This document shows, piece after piece, positions 37,623-47,214 of a stretch of 64,000 nucleotides of DNA. The notes under the pieces are model-generated. The model did not search any database and had not been told where the DNA came from. It saw only the letters and a program-made list of their open reading frames with translations. The stretch is from Planctomycetaceae bacterium (GTDB lineage: Bacteria; Planctomycetota; Phycisphaerae; UBA1845; UTPLA1). Every line of letters starts with the position of its first letter. Within the stretch, counting starts at the first letter, position 1. Location of the stretch: NCBI GenBank assembly GCA_011525745.1, contig WYBU01000124.1, forward strand, positions 1 to 64,000. Direction: 5' to 3'. A program made the position numbers and the translations under genes.

Positions 37623-40013
37623 ATGATGTCTTCATCTACGGCCTTTCGATCATTGGTGAATCGAGGTGTACGAGGCGCGGCCGGGGTGGCTGCGGCGAGT
37701 TGGTTGATGATCGTGTTGCCCGCAGGCGGCACGGAGCGTGTGCCCGAGGGATTGTCCGCCTCCGACTGGTCGAGCATTCGGGCGGCGTATGAGGCGAATC
37801 GTCACGCGGCATTTCCGGTTGAGGGCGGCTGGCAGACCCGCAATCCCGGCCAGCAGTGGCGGACACGGTTTGACGGACGCGGGTTCGAGACGACGCCGAA
37901 CGGCGGAGGATGGTCGTGGGGGCTGGCACTGTTGAATTACGGGCGTGAGTGCGCGGAGGGCGATCCGAGCCGCAAAAGCCTGCCCGCCGCGGCGGGTGAG
38001 GGAGCGGGTTCGCTGCCGGTGTGTGTGCGAGCCGACGGCGGTCGCATCGAATACGAATGGGATGACACGCTGACCGAGTGGTACGTCAACGACCAACGTG
38101 GGCTGGAACACGGCTACACCGTGCATCGGCGGCCGGATTCATATCATACCCGAGAAGGCGGGAATCCAGCTTGGGAACGCCCACTCCAATTCACGCTCGC
38201 CGTGCGCGGAGGACTGCGTCCGCAGGTGAGCGGCGACGGGCGGAGCGTGACGTTCGTCAGCAACGCCGGCGCGGCGGTGGTGATCTACAACAGCCTGACC
38301 GTGATCGACGCCGCCGGCGCACCGGTGCCCGGCTGGTTCGAACTCGGCGCCGTCAATCCGAAATCCCAAATCCCAAATCCGCGATTCCTCCGTCTCGTGG
38401 TCGACGACTCAAACGCGACCTACCCCGTCACGATCGACCCCATCGCCCAGCAGGCCTACCTCAAGGCGTCGAACACCGGGGCGCTCGACGAGTTCGGCTG
38501 GTCCGTGGCGGTCAGCGGCGACACGGTGTTGGTCGGGGCACCTGCGGAAGACAGCAGCGCCACCGGCGTCAACGGCAATCAGGCTGACAACAGCGCCACA
38601 GATTCCGGCGCGGTCTACGTCTTCGTCCGCTCCGGCGGCGCCTGGAGCCAGCAGGCCTACCTCAAAGCCTCGAACACCGGGACAAACGACCGGTTCGGCT
38701 ACTCCGTGGCCGTCAGCGGCGACACGGCGGTGATCGGAGCGTTCCTGGAAGACAGCAGCGCCACCGGTGTCGGTGGCAACCAGGCCAATAACGGCGCGTC
38801 CAATTCCGGCGCGGCCTACGTCTTCGTCCGCGCAGGCGGAGTCTGGAGCCAGCAGGCCTACCTCAAAGCCTCGAATACTGGGGCGGGCGATAACTTCGGC
38901 GTCTCCGTTTCGGTCAGCGACGACACGGCGGTGGTCGCGGCGTACTTGGAGGCCAGCAGCGCCACCGGCGTCAATGGCAACCAGACCGACAACAGCGCCC
39001 CCGAGTCCGGCGCTGCCTACGTCTTCATCCGCTCGGCCGGGGTCTGGAGCCAGCAGGCTTACCTCAAGGCCTCGAACACGGGGGCGGGTGACTGGTTCGG
39101 CGTATCCGTTGCGGTCAGCGGCGACACGGTGGTAGTCGCGGCACCCGCTGAAGACAGCAGCGCCACCGGCGTCAATGGCAACCAGATCGACAACAGCGCC
39201 CCCGAGTCCGGTGCCGTCTACGTGTTCATCCGCTCGGCCGGGGTCTGGAACCAGCAGGCCTACCTCAAGGCCTCAAACACCGCGGCGAGCGACTGGTTCG
39301 GCGTATCCGTTGCGGTCAGCGGCGACACGGTGGTAGTCGCGGCACCCTTGGAAGACAGCAGCGCCACCGGCGTCAATGGCAACCAGACCGACAACAGCGC
39401 CATCGATTCCGGCGCGGCCTACGTCTTCGTCCGCTCCGGCGGCGCCTGGAGCCAGCAGGCCTACCTCAAGGCCTCGAACACCGGGCTTGACGACTGGTTC
39501 GGTCGCTCCATTGCGGTCAGCGGCGACACGGCGGTGGTCGGAGCGTATCAGGAAGACAGCAGCACCACTGACGTCAACGGCAATCAGGCTGACAACAGCG
39601 CCACATATTCCGGCGCGGCCTACGTCTTCGTCCGCTCCGGCGGTGCCTGGAGCCAGCAGGCCTACCTCAAGGCCTCGAACACCGGTTCGGGAGACCTGTT
39701 CGGCTACTCCGTTGCGGTCAGCGGCGACACGGCGGTGGTCGGGGCATGGGGGGAAGACAGCAACGCCACTGGCGTAAACGGCAACCAAGCCGACAACAAC
39801 GCCGACGCTGCAGGCGCGGCGTACGTCTTCAACGGTCTGGGACCACCGGACGCGGACGGCGACGGCATCCCCGACGCCATCGACGTCTGCCCGAACAACA
39901 CACCGGGCCTTCCCGTTGACTGCGACGGCCGCCCGCTGCGCGACTGCAACGGCGATTGCCTGGTTGACGGCGCGGATATTCAATGCATCGTGGTTGAACT
40001 CCTTGGGCAGTAA
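37623..40013 (+). CDS. Secreted FG-GAP repeat protein with seven 67-aa repeats and a dockerin tail
   Basis: The ATG at 37623 follows GGAGAGAGGA and gives about 796 aa. A signal peptide spans about 1-40. Residues about 276-738 are seven units starting QQAYLKASNTG and containing FG-S-VAVSGDT and AYVFVRSG, an FG-GAP/integrin-alpha-like blade pattern, so a beta-propeller is expected. A thrombospondin-3-like calcium segment (DADGDGIPDAIDVCPNN) and a dockerin-type end (DCNGDCLVDGADIQC) close the protein. It is likely a surface or adhesion protein. Two oddities lie before the repeats: translated repeat-type stretches SYHTREGGNPAWERP and NPKSQIPNPRF. Confidence 0.92.
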   Translation: MMSSSTAFRSLVNRGVRGAAGVAAASWLMIVLPAGGTERVPEGLSASDWSSIRAAYEANRHAAFPVEGGWQTRNPGQQWRTRFDGRGFETTPNGGGWSWGLALLNYGRECAEGDPSRKSLPAAAGEGAGSLPVCVRADGGRIEYEWDDTLTEWYVNDQRGLEHGYTVHRRPDSYHTREGGNPAWERPLQFTLAVRGGLRPQVSGDGRSVTFVSNAGAAVVIYNSLTVIDAAGAPVPGWFELGAVNPKSQIPNPRFLRLVVDDSNATYPVTIDPIAQQAYLKASNTGALDEFGWSVAVSGDTVLVGAPAEDSSATGVNGNQADNSATDSGAVYVFVRSGGAWSQQAYLKASNTGTNDRFGYSVAVSGDTAVIGAFLEDSSATGVGGNQANNGASNSGAAYVFVRAGGVWSQQAYLKASNTGAGDNFGVSVSVSDDTAVVAAYLEASSATGVNGNQTDNSAPESGAAYVFIRSAGVWSQQAYLKASNTGAGDWFGVSVAVSGDTVVVAAPAEDSSATGVNGNQIDNSAPESGAVYVFIRSAGVWNQQAYLKASNTAASDWFGVSVAVSGDTVVVAAPLEDSSATGVNGNQTDNSAIDSGAAYVFVRSGGAWSQQAYLKASNTGLDDWFGRSIAVSGDTAVVGAYQEDSSTTDVNGNQADNSATYSGAAYVFVRSGGAWSQQAYLKASNTGSGDLFGYSVAVSGDTAVVGAWGEDSNATGVNGNQADNNADAAGAAYVFNGLGPPDADGDGIPDAIDVCPNNTPGLPVDCDGRPLRDCNGDCLVDGADIQCIVVELLGQ
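38448..39836 (+). repeat. Seven in-frame 201-bp repeats inside the FG-GAP gene
   Basis: Units start at 38448, 38649, 38850, 39051, 39252, 39453 and 39654, each with CAGCAGGC(C/T)TACCTCAA. The period is exactly 201 bp. Identity at DNA level is high, including synonymous positions, so recombination or slippage could change copy number. The last unit is shortened where it meets the C-terminal tail. Confidence 0.95.
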
Positions 40014-40423
40014 CAAAGTTAACAGTGTGATATGGTAACGTAACCGTGGCCGCGGTTCGCAGCAGGCGGTGATACCGCCGGCCAGTTTTTCAATGTCGTT
40101 TCTTGAACGCAATCGGTGTACTGCCCTCAAACTGCGCTCAAGTCGCGCCGCGTGACGGTACAACACCGCGGACGAACAGGACGGCCGCAAAACGCGCGAA
40201 ATCGTTTCTGTGCGGAGGTTGGGCGATAAACTGAGCCCCCGGCAGAGTTTAAGTGAACGGGGGAGAGCCATTCCCACCTTCTGTCTCTCCTGCTCTTGAT
40301 TGTTTTCTTGATTGTTTTCCTGATTCTACCCATACGTTTGCTCCGACACCCTGCCGTTGGACCCCCCCGCCCCTGCATCCCCGGCTCGTTATTGATATCC
40401 TGATATCAACAGAGGAACCACCC
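40014..40423. other. Intergenic region after the FG-GAP gene
   Basis: No gene is supported. The stretch 40287-40330 contains two direct TTGATTGTTTTC copies followed by CTGATTC. The long frame starting at 40253 is only an upstream extension of the methyltransferase gene. Confidence 0.45.
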
Positions 40424-41089
40424 GTGCCCCGCATCCCCGAACCCGAGCGCATGGACCTTCTCCACGAAGCCGAGGCCTACGCCCGCGCCGACTTCGCCGA
40501 TGTCAACCAGCGATTCGTCGATCGGATGCTCCAGCTTGCGGCCGCCGCCCCGCCGCGCCTGACGCTGCTCGACCTGGGCACCGGACCGGGCGATATCCCC
40601 CGCCGCATCGCCGCCGCCCGGCCGAACTGGCGCATCGTCGCCGCCGACGCCGCCGAAGCCATGCTCGCCATCGCACGGCGCGAAACCACCGTCGCCCCCG
40701 CCCGTGACGCGATCCGCTGGACGCGCTGCGACGCCAAGGCGCTGCCCTTCGTCAACGGAGCGTTCGACGCCGTCGTCTCCAACAGCATCCTGCACCACAT
40801 CACCGAGACGGTCGTGCTGTGGTCCGAGGTCCGGCGCGTCGCCCAGCCGCGGGCGCTGATCTTCTTTCGCGACCTCGCAAGGCCGGAATCGCCCGAGGCC
40901 GCCGATCGCATCGTCGCGCGGTACGCCGGCAACGAGTCGGCAACCCTTCAGGAGGAGTTTCACCGCTCCCTGCTGTCGGCCTACACCGTCGACGAAGTGC
41001 GCGAACAGCTTGCCCGGGCGGGGCTGGAATCGCTCAACGCCGCCCTGATCACCGACCGCCACCTCGACATCTGGGGCCGGCTGATCTGA
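40424..41089 (+). CDS. SAM-dependent class I methyltransferase
   Basis: The start GTG 40424 is preceded by AGAGGAA, giving 221 aa; ATG 40451 is an alternative. SAM-binding motif I is LTLLDLGTGPGDIPRRIA, followed by the acidic WRIVAADAAEAML, and the FDAVVSNSILHHI motif of ubiquinone/menaquinone-type C-methyltransferases. The C-terminal part has STYTVDEVREQLARAGLES-like sequence. A small molecule is the likely substrate. It is followed by the lipoprotein gene at 41180 with a 90-bp gap and the same strand. Confidence 0.87.
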   Translation: MPRIPEPERMDLLHEAEAYARADFADVNQRFVDRMLQLAAAAPPRLTLLDLGTGPGDIPRRIAAARPNWRIVAADAAEAMLAIARRETTVAPARDAIRWTRCDAKALPFVNGAFDAVVSNSILHHITETVVLWSEVRRVAQPRALIFFRDLARPESPEAADRIVARYAGNESATLQEEFHRSLLSAYTVDEVREQLARAGLESLNAALITDRHLDIWGRLI

Positions 41090-41179
41090 TGACCGCACCT
41101 TTGACCCCGGCCCGGCCGGCCGGTAGACTGTTGTATTGGACCGTAAGAGGCTAGCCAGTATCCCTCCCGTTTTGCCCGG

Positions 41180-42178
41180 ATGAGTATGATCCGCGTCCGT
41201 TCGACAGTCAGCGCCGTCCCCCGCGCGTCCGTCCCTGTCATGGGAATGGCGATCGTCCTCCTCGCCGGCTGCTCGATGCCGGGCGAATCGCCCTGGTCGC
41301 CATCCGGCGGCGCGTGGAACCTGACCGGCGCTGGAGAGCAAGCCTCGGCCTCGCCGGCATCCGCGAATGAACCGGCGGCACAAGTCCCGATCGCCGCGCC
41401 GCTGCCGGTGCTCAAGGTCTCGACCCCGGCCCCCGATTCGGCCATCCCCGTGCGGCAGGTGACGCTGCTGCTGAACGTGCTGCGCGTCGAGGCGTCCTCA
41501 GGCTCGTTCACCGACAACGGCGAACTGTGGGACCTGCTCGACGAGACCGCGGCCACGCCGCGGACCGTCCTCACGTTGCGCGAGAACGGATTCCGCTTCG
41601 GCGTCGGCCGGCCGGAATTGTGGCCGACGTTTCGCGAGCGGCTTTCGCGGCTGCCCATGGTGCGAACCGTCTACGATCAGACCGTGCCGCCGCAGGACCG
41701 GCCGATCGACCTGGAACTGTCGGCACGCCTCGACGATCTGTCGGTATTCGTCTTCGAGCGCAACGGTTCGATGCGAGGCTGCCTGTTCAGCGACGCACGG
41801 CCGCTGCTGCGGGTCGACCTCGGCGCGCGGCCCCAGGAACCGGGCGCGACGCAGATCGAGATCACGCCCGAAATCCGACGGCCGCCCGGTCCGCTGAAGT
41901 ACGTGCACAACGGACAGACGTTCGAGCGCCGCAACGAGGTGCTGGGCAGCGTGTTCGACGAACTGGCGTTCTCGACGGCGCTGCGCGGCGGGGCGTTTGT
42001 CGTCGTCGGGCCGGCGCGGTGTGTAAACGCGTCGCCGGTCCTGGGCCGCCCTTTCTTCCTGCGGGACGACGCCGGCACGGTTCGCGAAAACCTGTACATC
42101 CTCTCGCCCCAGACGCATGAGTCGACGACGTGGTGGGTAGACCGAACCTTGACGGACGCAGCGCTGCCGCCGCGTTAG
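41180..42178 (+). CDS. Hypothetical lipoprotein
   Basis: The 332-aa protein starts at ATG 41180. MGMAIVLLAGC gives a lipobox with Cys31, so it is predicted to be lipid anchored in the envelope. A Ser/Ala/Pro linker follows and then about 270 residues of mixed alpha/beta sequence with no motif I recognise (for example VRQVTLLLNVLRVEASSG and AFVVVGPARCVNASPVLGRP). It lies between a methyltransferase gene and a histidine kinase gene on the same strand, 64 bp ahead of the latter, so they may be co-transcribed. Confidence 0.8.
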   Translation: MSMIRVRSTVSAVPRASVPVMGMAIVLLAGCSMPGESPWSPSGGAWNLTGAGEQASASPASANEPAAQVPIAAPLPVLKVSTPAPDSAIPVRQVTLLLNVLRVEASSGSFTDNGELWDLLDETAATPRTVLTLRENGFRFGVGRPELWPTFRERLSRLPMVRTVYDQTVPPQDRPIDLELSARLDDLSVFVFERNGSMRGCLFSDARPLLRVDLGARPQEPGATQIEITPEIRRPPGPLKYVHNGQTFERRNEVLGSVFDELAFSTALRGGAFVVVGPARCVNASPVLGRPFFLRDDAGTVRENLYILSPQTHESTTWWVDRTLTDAALPPR

Positions 42179-42242
42179 ACGGCGTCAAGTGGGGTGCGCG
42201 GATCGCACGACGCACGCCGCGGCAGCGCGGCGCTGACGGTCG

Positions 42243-43391
42243 GTGGCAGCGCTTCATGCGGAGTTCGCGGGTTTGACCCATTCACCGGGCCAGCACGGCG
42301 CTTCGTACTTCGAGCATATCTGCGACAGCCTCAGCTTTGCGCTGATCGCCACCGATGACCGCCTTTGCATTCGTTTCTGCAACGCCATGGCCGCGCGCAT
42401 GTTCGCCGCGCCGGCCGAAGACGTCATCGGCCGGCCGGTCCTCGACGTATTTCCCGAAAACGTTCGCGATACGGCGCGGCCGATCCTCGAGCGCGTGCTT
42501 GGGGAATCCACTCCCGGCGAGTTCGAATTCCCCCAGCGCGATCCGGCCACCGGGCGACTGATGTTTCTGGTGGCCGTGATTTCTCATATCCCCGCCTCGG
42601 CCGACGCATCGCACGGCGTGTCGGTGGCCATGCGCGACATCACGCAGCGCCGCGAACTGGCCCGCCAACTGTCGCGAGCGCGGCGGATGACGGCGCTGGG
42701 CGACATGGCCGGCGGCGTGGCGCACCACTTCAACAGCCTGCTCGGCGGCGTCACGATGCGGTTGGAGCTGCTGATGCAACATATGTCGCGGCGCGATCGA
42801 TTGCGCAAAGACCTGGAACAGGTGGCGGCGGCGATCGGCCACGCGGCGCGTATCAGCGGTCAACTGCTGACGTTCGCCGAGGGCGATCACGAGGCCGGTC
42901 ACCTGCGCGACCTGACGGAGGTCGTCACGTCGTGCGGCGACGAGATGCGACGCGAGCTGGCCGAAACAAACGTTCGCGTCGAAACGGCGATCTCGCCCAT
43001 CCCCCCGACGCAGGTCGAGTCGCGCCGGCTGCGGGCCGTGCTCGACAGCCTCAAGCGCAACAGCCTCGAGGCCATGCCCGACGGCGGCGTCATCCGGTTG
43101 TCGCTGAGAGAAGTGGACGGCATGGCGCAGGTCAACTTCGAGGACACCGGTCAGGGCATACTGGAATCAAAGCTGGAAAAAATCTTCGAGCCGTTCTTCA
43201 CGACCAAGGGCGAATTGGGCGGCGGCGCCGGCAAGAACACCGGACTGGGCCTGGCGGTGGTTCACAGCTTCGTTGAAGACATGGGCGGGCGAATCGACGT
43301 CGAATCGACGCTCGAAAAGGGAACGACGTTCTCCATCCGCCTGCCGCTCGGCTCCGAGCACTTCACCCGGCGGCGAAGGATGATGGAGTAA
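42243..43391 (+). CDS. PAS-domain sensor histidine kinase, cytoplasmic
   Basis: GTG 42243 gives 382 aa with no membrane segment. Residues about 20-130 are a PAS domain (YFEHICDSLSFALIATDDRL). The HisKA box is ALGDMAGGVAHHFNSLLGGV; His161 is the phosphate-accepting candidate, with His in place of the usual Glu next to it. The HATPase domain shows LDSLKRNSLEAMPDGG (N box), FEDTGQGI (G1) and the GGGAGKNTGLGLAVVHSFVE lid. It autophosphorylates and passes phosphate to a response regulator, which is not in this window, so this is an orphan kinase. The stop precedes the convergent GNAT gene. Confidence 0.93.
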   Translation: MAALHAEFAGLTHSPGQHGASYFEHICDSLSFALIATDDRLCIRFCNAMAARMFAAPAEDVIGRPVLDVFPENVRDTARPILERVLGESTPGEFEFPQRDPATGRLMFLVAVISHIPASADASHGVSVAMRDITQRRELARQLSRARRMTALGDMAGGVAHHFNSLLGGVTMRLELLMQHMSRRDRLRKDLEQVAAAIGHAARISGQLLTFAEGDHEAGHLRDLTEVVTSCGDEMRRELAETNVRVETAISPIPPTQVESRRLRAVLDSLKRNSLEAMPDGGVIRLSLREVDGMAQVNFEDTGQGILESKLEKIFEPFFTTKGELGGGAGKNTGLGLAVVHSFVEDMGGRIDVESTLEKGTTFSIRLPLGSEHFTRRRRMME

Positions 43392-43552
43392 GAACGGCGA
43401 GCAGGGGACAGGGATGCACCTGAGCGCTGGTGAACCGAGCTTTACAAGTCCGCAGCGTCCATGCCGTCCATGTCGTCCGCTCGGTCCACTGCCGAAATGT
43501 GTTTCGCGCTTCGTGAATCACGAGCAACCGGAAACTGCACTGAGCCACGGGC

Positions 43553-44392
43553 TCAATGCACCCCGCTTCGCTCCCAACTCGTCAACCGCCCCGCCTCAAC
43601 GAACCCGAAACGCTGAAGCACGCGACGCGACGCGCCAACGCCATCGCTTTCCCGATCGCTCGAAACGCCCGTCTTCGTGATCCATCCCGACGCAATCGCA
43701 ATGCGCGGACGCAGCCGATAGGCCAGTTGCAGCGCGTGCCGCAGCAGCGCCGTTGCCACGCCGCGGCCCCGACTGGCCGGACAAACGTACAAGTCCTGGA
43801 CGCGGCAGATGTCGCCGACCTCCAGCAACCCCACGCGGCCGGCCGTTTCGCCGCCGATGACCGCCACAAACCCATCGAGGTTGGCGTCGTCCAGCCGTTC
43901 GTTGGCGGCATCGGCCAGCTCGGCCCGCAGATCGGCGTCGGCCGCCGCTTCGACGTCGTCCAGCCAGGATTGCCGATGGGCTTTGCGCATGGCGCGCGCA
44001 GGGAGAATACGCAATTCGGCTTCGTGCGCCGCGCGGAGTTCATCGAGGCTCGGCCAGTGCGACAGGCCGAAAACGGCCTGCTCGCGGCGCACCCAGCCCA
44101 GGGCGGCCAGGTGCCGCTCAACCGGCTCGGCGGGCTGTTCGGAGGAAAGCGTCCAGCGCAGACAGCAACGCTGCCGCGCGGAGAAATGGGCCTCGACGCC
44201 GGCATAGGCGTCGGCCATCGTTGCGTCGAAGAGCAATACGTCGCGAATCTGGTTGGCGTCGGGCAGGTGAGGAAAGGCCGCGGCGCAAAACGCCATGCCG
44301 GCGGCGATCGGCTGGGGCGCGGTCAACTGGGCGTGGTATGCCTGCTCGCTGCGCCGAAACGCCGACAGCACGTCGGGGGCCGCGGGCGACAT
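43553..44392 (-). CDS. GNAT-family N-acetyltransferase
   Basis: The ATG at 44392 gives 279 aa; a longer frame extends into the neighbour and is spurious. The C-terminal half is the GNAT core: AVIGGETAGRVGLLEVGDIC, then LYVCPASRGRGVATALLRHA with the R-G-x-G-x-A acetyl-CoA loop, and a final RVLQRFGFVEAGRL. The first 130 residues are a second, weaker GNAT-like half. It transfers an acetyl group to an unknown amine. The gene starts 5 bp after the DUF1571 stop, so the pair is probably one operon. Confidence 0.9.
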   Translation of the reverse strand: MSPAAPDVLSAFRRSEQAYHAQLTAPQPIAAGMAFCAAAFPHLPDANQIRDVLLFDATMADAYAGVEAHFSARQRCCLRWTLSSEQPAEPVERHLAALGWVRREQAVFGLSHWPSLDELRAAHEAELRILPARAMRKAHRQSWLDDVEAAADADLRAELADAANERLDDANLDGFVAVIGGETAGRVGLLEVGDICRVQDLYVCPASRGRGVATALLRHALQLAYRLRPRIAIASGWITKTGVSSDRESDGVGASRRVLQRFGFVEAGRLTSWERSGVH

Positions 44393-44397
44393 GACGA

Positions 44398-45363
44398 TCA
44401 CATTCCGTAGCTGGCCGGATCGAAGTCGGACTCGCCGCAACCGGCGTTCATGCGCACGTCGCGATATTCGTAACGTCCGAGCATTTGCGACTGACCGGCA
44501 TCGGCGAACGAGTATACCGCAACGGGCACGAGCCATTCCTGATCGATGAAATACACCGCCGACGCGTCGGGATATGGCCCGTCGGCGCCGTAATTCGGCA
44601 GGAATCGCTCCAGCTTCCACACCGGGCGGCCGTCGAATTCGGCTTCGCCCGCGAATCGCAGATCGAGGTGGCCGTTCTGTTCCGCCTTGCGGCTGAACTC
44701 CACGATCAGTTCGAGCGAGCGCGCGAATCCGAAGTCGTCGATGGGCCGACGCGACGCCTCGCGCGCGCGTACGCCGCGAATCGGCTGGCGGATGCTGCGC
44801 ACGAACAACTGTGCGATCGCGCCCGGCTGGCACACGGCCAGGTCGCGCTCCTCGAGCCGCTCGGCCTGCGGATCGACCCAGCGACCCGCGACGTAAATGA
44901 CGCGTACGGCTTTGTCCGGGTTGCGCACCCAGTGCATCATCACGCTGTAGGGCTGCTGGCGGAAGCGAACATCGATGATCTGCTCCCGGCTCATGCCGCT
45001 GAAGAGCAATTCCTGCTTGACGAACGTGCAGCGATAGTCGGCGACGTTGCGCAGATGGTTCGCCCTGGCCCACTCCAGCGCGTCGAGCGGGCGCTCGCAG
45101 AGTACCTGCGCGAAACGGCCGCGGTCAATGGTACCGCCGACTGCTTCGGCCGCCTGGGCGACCCGGACAAGACGCGGGCGCGTCGATCGCGGATCCGACT
45201 GCGAGCGCTGCTGCCACTGATAGGCCAGGACGACCGCCAGTAACGCGCCGATGAGAATCCGCGCGCGACGCGGTGCGGGCGGCGACGATGACGGGGGATT
45301 CGGGAGATCCATCCGGTTGTCAGGCTCCGAAGGCTTATACACGCTCGGCGCGGTCGGGATCAT
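44398..45363 (-). CDS. DUF1571 family protein
   Basis: The 321-aa protein is shown from ATG 45363; ATG 45312 (MDLPNPPSS) is equally possible. A Pro-rich start precedes one membrane helix (ILIGALLAVVLAYQW). The DUF1571 core follows: NVADYRCTFVKQELLFSGM, then IIDVRFRQQPYSVMMHWVRN, a signature I recognise from planctomycete genomes. Function is unknown; the fold is likely a lipoprotein-carrier-like beta structure outside the membrane. It is immediately followed by the GNAT gene. Confidence 0.87.
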   Translation of the reverse strand: MIPTAPSVYKPSEPDNRMDLPNPPSSSPPAPRRARILIGALLAVVLAYQWQQRSQSDPRSTRPRLVRVAQAAEAVGGTIDRGRFAQVLCERPLDALEWARANHLRNVADYRCTFVKQELLFSGMSREQIIDVRFRQQPYSVMMHWVRNPDKAVRVIYVAGRWVDPQAERLEERDLAVCQPGAIAQLFVRSIRQPIRGVRAREASRRPIDDFGFARSLELIVEFSRKAEQNGHLDLRFAGEAEFDGRPVWKLERFLPNYGADGPYPDASAVYFIDQEWLVPVAVYSFADAGQSQMLGRYEYRDVRMNAGCGESDFDPASYGM

Positions 45364-45784
45364 ATGCGAGGCCCCCCAAGGTCGTTAAGGGACGAAATTG
45401 CAAGCGCCATCAACTGGCCCGCAAACCGGACTCTACCTGGTTTATCGGCTGGTATCAGGCCGCAACTCCCGTGCGGTTGGCGGGGTGATGAAAGCGAATT
45501 ACATCCATCCCAAGGTCCGCGCGGCCTCGTAGAGGAGTCGGTGGGGGGCGCACATCCTGCCGTGCGCCAACGTGGTAGGCGTTCGAGAGTCGCGAGGACA
45601 TCGAGATCATTATACAACACAACAATGTTGGTTTTCTCAAATTCTGGAATCCCAACCTCGAGGCATCAGCGAACGTCTGATAAAAGCCCGCGTCGGAAAT
45701 CTTCCCTTGAACTCCAACTCGGGCGATTGCTGCTACAATTCCGGCGCTTGCATTCGATAACACCAAAACCAGAGTAACGCCTCC
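45364..45784. other. Divergent intergenic region
   Basis: About 420 bp between the DUF1571 gene and the SpoIIE-type gene. The stretch 45600-45780 is relatively AT-rich and holds TTGAAC near 45708 and TACAAT near 45733, but the spacing (21 nt) is too long for a good sigma-70 promoter. Apparent ORFs in this region (45364-45777, 45360-45620) have no recognisable features. Confidence 0.4.
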
Positions 45785-47080
45785 ATGATTACCGCACCCG
45801 CCACCGGATCGGTGCTCGAAAAATGGGAGGACCGTCTCCAGCACGTCGTCGAAACGATGCGCGAGCTGAGCCGCCAATCCGATCCGCAGGCCATGGTGCG
45901 TACGTACACGGACCGAATTCGCCGGCTGATGCCCGTCGATGGATCGGTCTCGCTCAGCCGCCGTGACCTGCCGGCGCCGAAATACAGAATCACCCGAAGC
46001 ACCACCTGGAAAGAAAGCGTCAATCCGTGGAAGCATGCCGACCGCCTGCCCGTTCTCGAAGGCGGTCTGCTGGGAGAGCTGCTCTACGCCGATCAACCTC
46101 AGATCATCGACGACCTGCACGTCTCCCCCGACGATCCCGCCAGTCGCTACTTCGAGGGCCACCGGTCGCTCATGGCGCTGCCGCTGTATGACCGCGGCGT
46201 GGCGCTGAACATGGTCGTGCTGTTCCGCCGCCAACCGCGCGGATTCGACCGGAATCAGTATCCCGAATACGTCTGGATGAGCAATCTCTTCGGCCGCGCC
46301 ACGCACACCCTGGTCCTGTCCGAGCAGCTACAGACGGCCTACCAGGCGGTCGACGAAGAGCTGCGAATCGTCGAGAACATGCAGCGGTCCCTGCTGCCCG
46401 CGATGCTGCCGAAGATCCCCACGCTCGATCTGGCGGTTCACTACCAGACTTCGCGCCGCGCCGGCGGAGACTACTACGACTTCTTCGAGCTGCCCGAAGG
46501 CAAATGGGGAATCCTGATCGCCGACGTCAGCGGTCACGGCACGCCTGCCGCCGTCGTCATGGCCATCACGCACGCCATTGCCCATACACTGCCGGGACTT
46601 CCCACGCCACCCGCACGCCTGCTCACGCACCTGAACCACCATCTCGCCCGACAATACACGGCCGATTCGGGCGCATTCGTCACGGCTTTCTACGGTGTGT
46701 ACGACCCCGCCCGCCGATCCCTGACCTACGCCCGTGCCGGACATTGCCCGCCGCGCGTCAAGCGCTGCCGCGACGGCACGCTGTCGATCCTCGACGGCGT
46801 CGGATCGCTGCCGCTGGGCATCGTCGCGGATGCCGCCTATGAAGAAGTGACCCAGCAGTTCGTCCCCGGCGATCAGATCATCTTCTACACCGACGGCATC
46901 ACCGAGGCGTTCAACCCCGAAGGCCGCATGTTCGGCGTCGAGCGGCTCGACGAAGTGCTCGAGTTGTGCCATCTGGACGCGAACGGCCTGATACAGACCG
47001 TGATCTCGGCCGTGGATCAGTTCGGCGGCGGCCAGCCGGCCAGCGACGACCGGACGATCCTCGTTGCAAAAGTCGGATGA
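45785..47080 (+). CDS. GAF-domain PP2C/SpoIIE phosphatase (RsbU-like)
   Basis: The 431-aa protein starts at ATG 45785. Residues about 20-190 form a GAF-like sensor (RRLMPVDGSVSLSRRDLPAP, HRSLMALPLYDRG). The SpoIIE domain has MQRSLLPAMLPKIPTLDLAV, the Mg-binding Asp motif RRAGGDYYDFFEL, IADVSGHGTPAAVVMAI, FYTDGITEAF and SDDRTILV, so all catalytic metal ligands are present. Such enzymes dephosphorylate STAS antagonists in partner-switching systems. The two STAS genes at 31893-32702 are possible substrates. It lies just ahead of smc but with a 134-bp gap. Confidence 0.94.
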   Translation: MITAPATGSVLEKWEDRLQHVVETMRELSRQSDPQAMVRTYTDRIRRLMPVDGSVSLSRRDLPAPKYRITRSTTWKESVNPWKHADRLPVLEGGLLGELLYADQPQIIDDLHVSPDDPASRYFEGHRSLMALPLYDRGVALNMVVLFRRQPRGFDRNQYPEYVWMSNLFGRATHTLVLSEQLQTAYQAVDEELRIVENMQRSLLPAMLPKIPTLDLAVHYQTSRRAGGDYYDFFELPEGKWGILIADVSGHGTPAAVVMAITHAIAHTLPGLPTPPARLLTHLNHHLARQYTADSGAFVTAFYGVYDPARRSLTYARAGHCPPRVKRCRDGTLSILDGVGSLPLGIVADAAYEEVTQQFVPGDQIIFYTDGITEAFNPEGRMFGVERLDEVLELCHLDANGLIQTVISAVDQFGGGQPASDDRTILVAKVG

Positions 47081-47214
47081 CCCGGCCCCGCCGGACCTCG
47101 CGATATTTCCGCGAAAAACGCGCTTAACAACCGCGCCGAAGCGAGTAAACTATTCCCCGGTCCGACGCCGGCAGGACGCCGGACGCGTCATGCGGCATGG
47201 AGGCTGAACCGGCC

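Noticed and set aside
40253-40423. Longer start for the methyltransferase at 40253
   Set aside because: The added residues are Pro/Cys-rich and have no ribosome binding site, whereas GTG 40424 follows AGAGGAA.
45364-45777. 137-aa plus-strand ORF upstream of the SpoIIE gene
   Set aside because: There is no start signal, domain or conserved composition; the region reads as intergenic.
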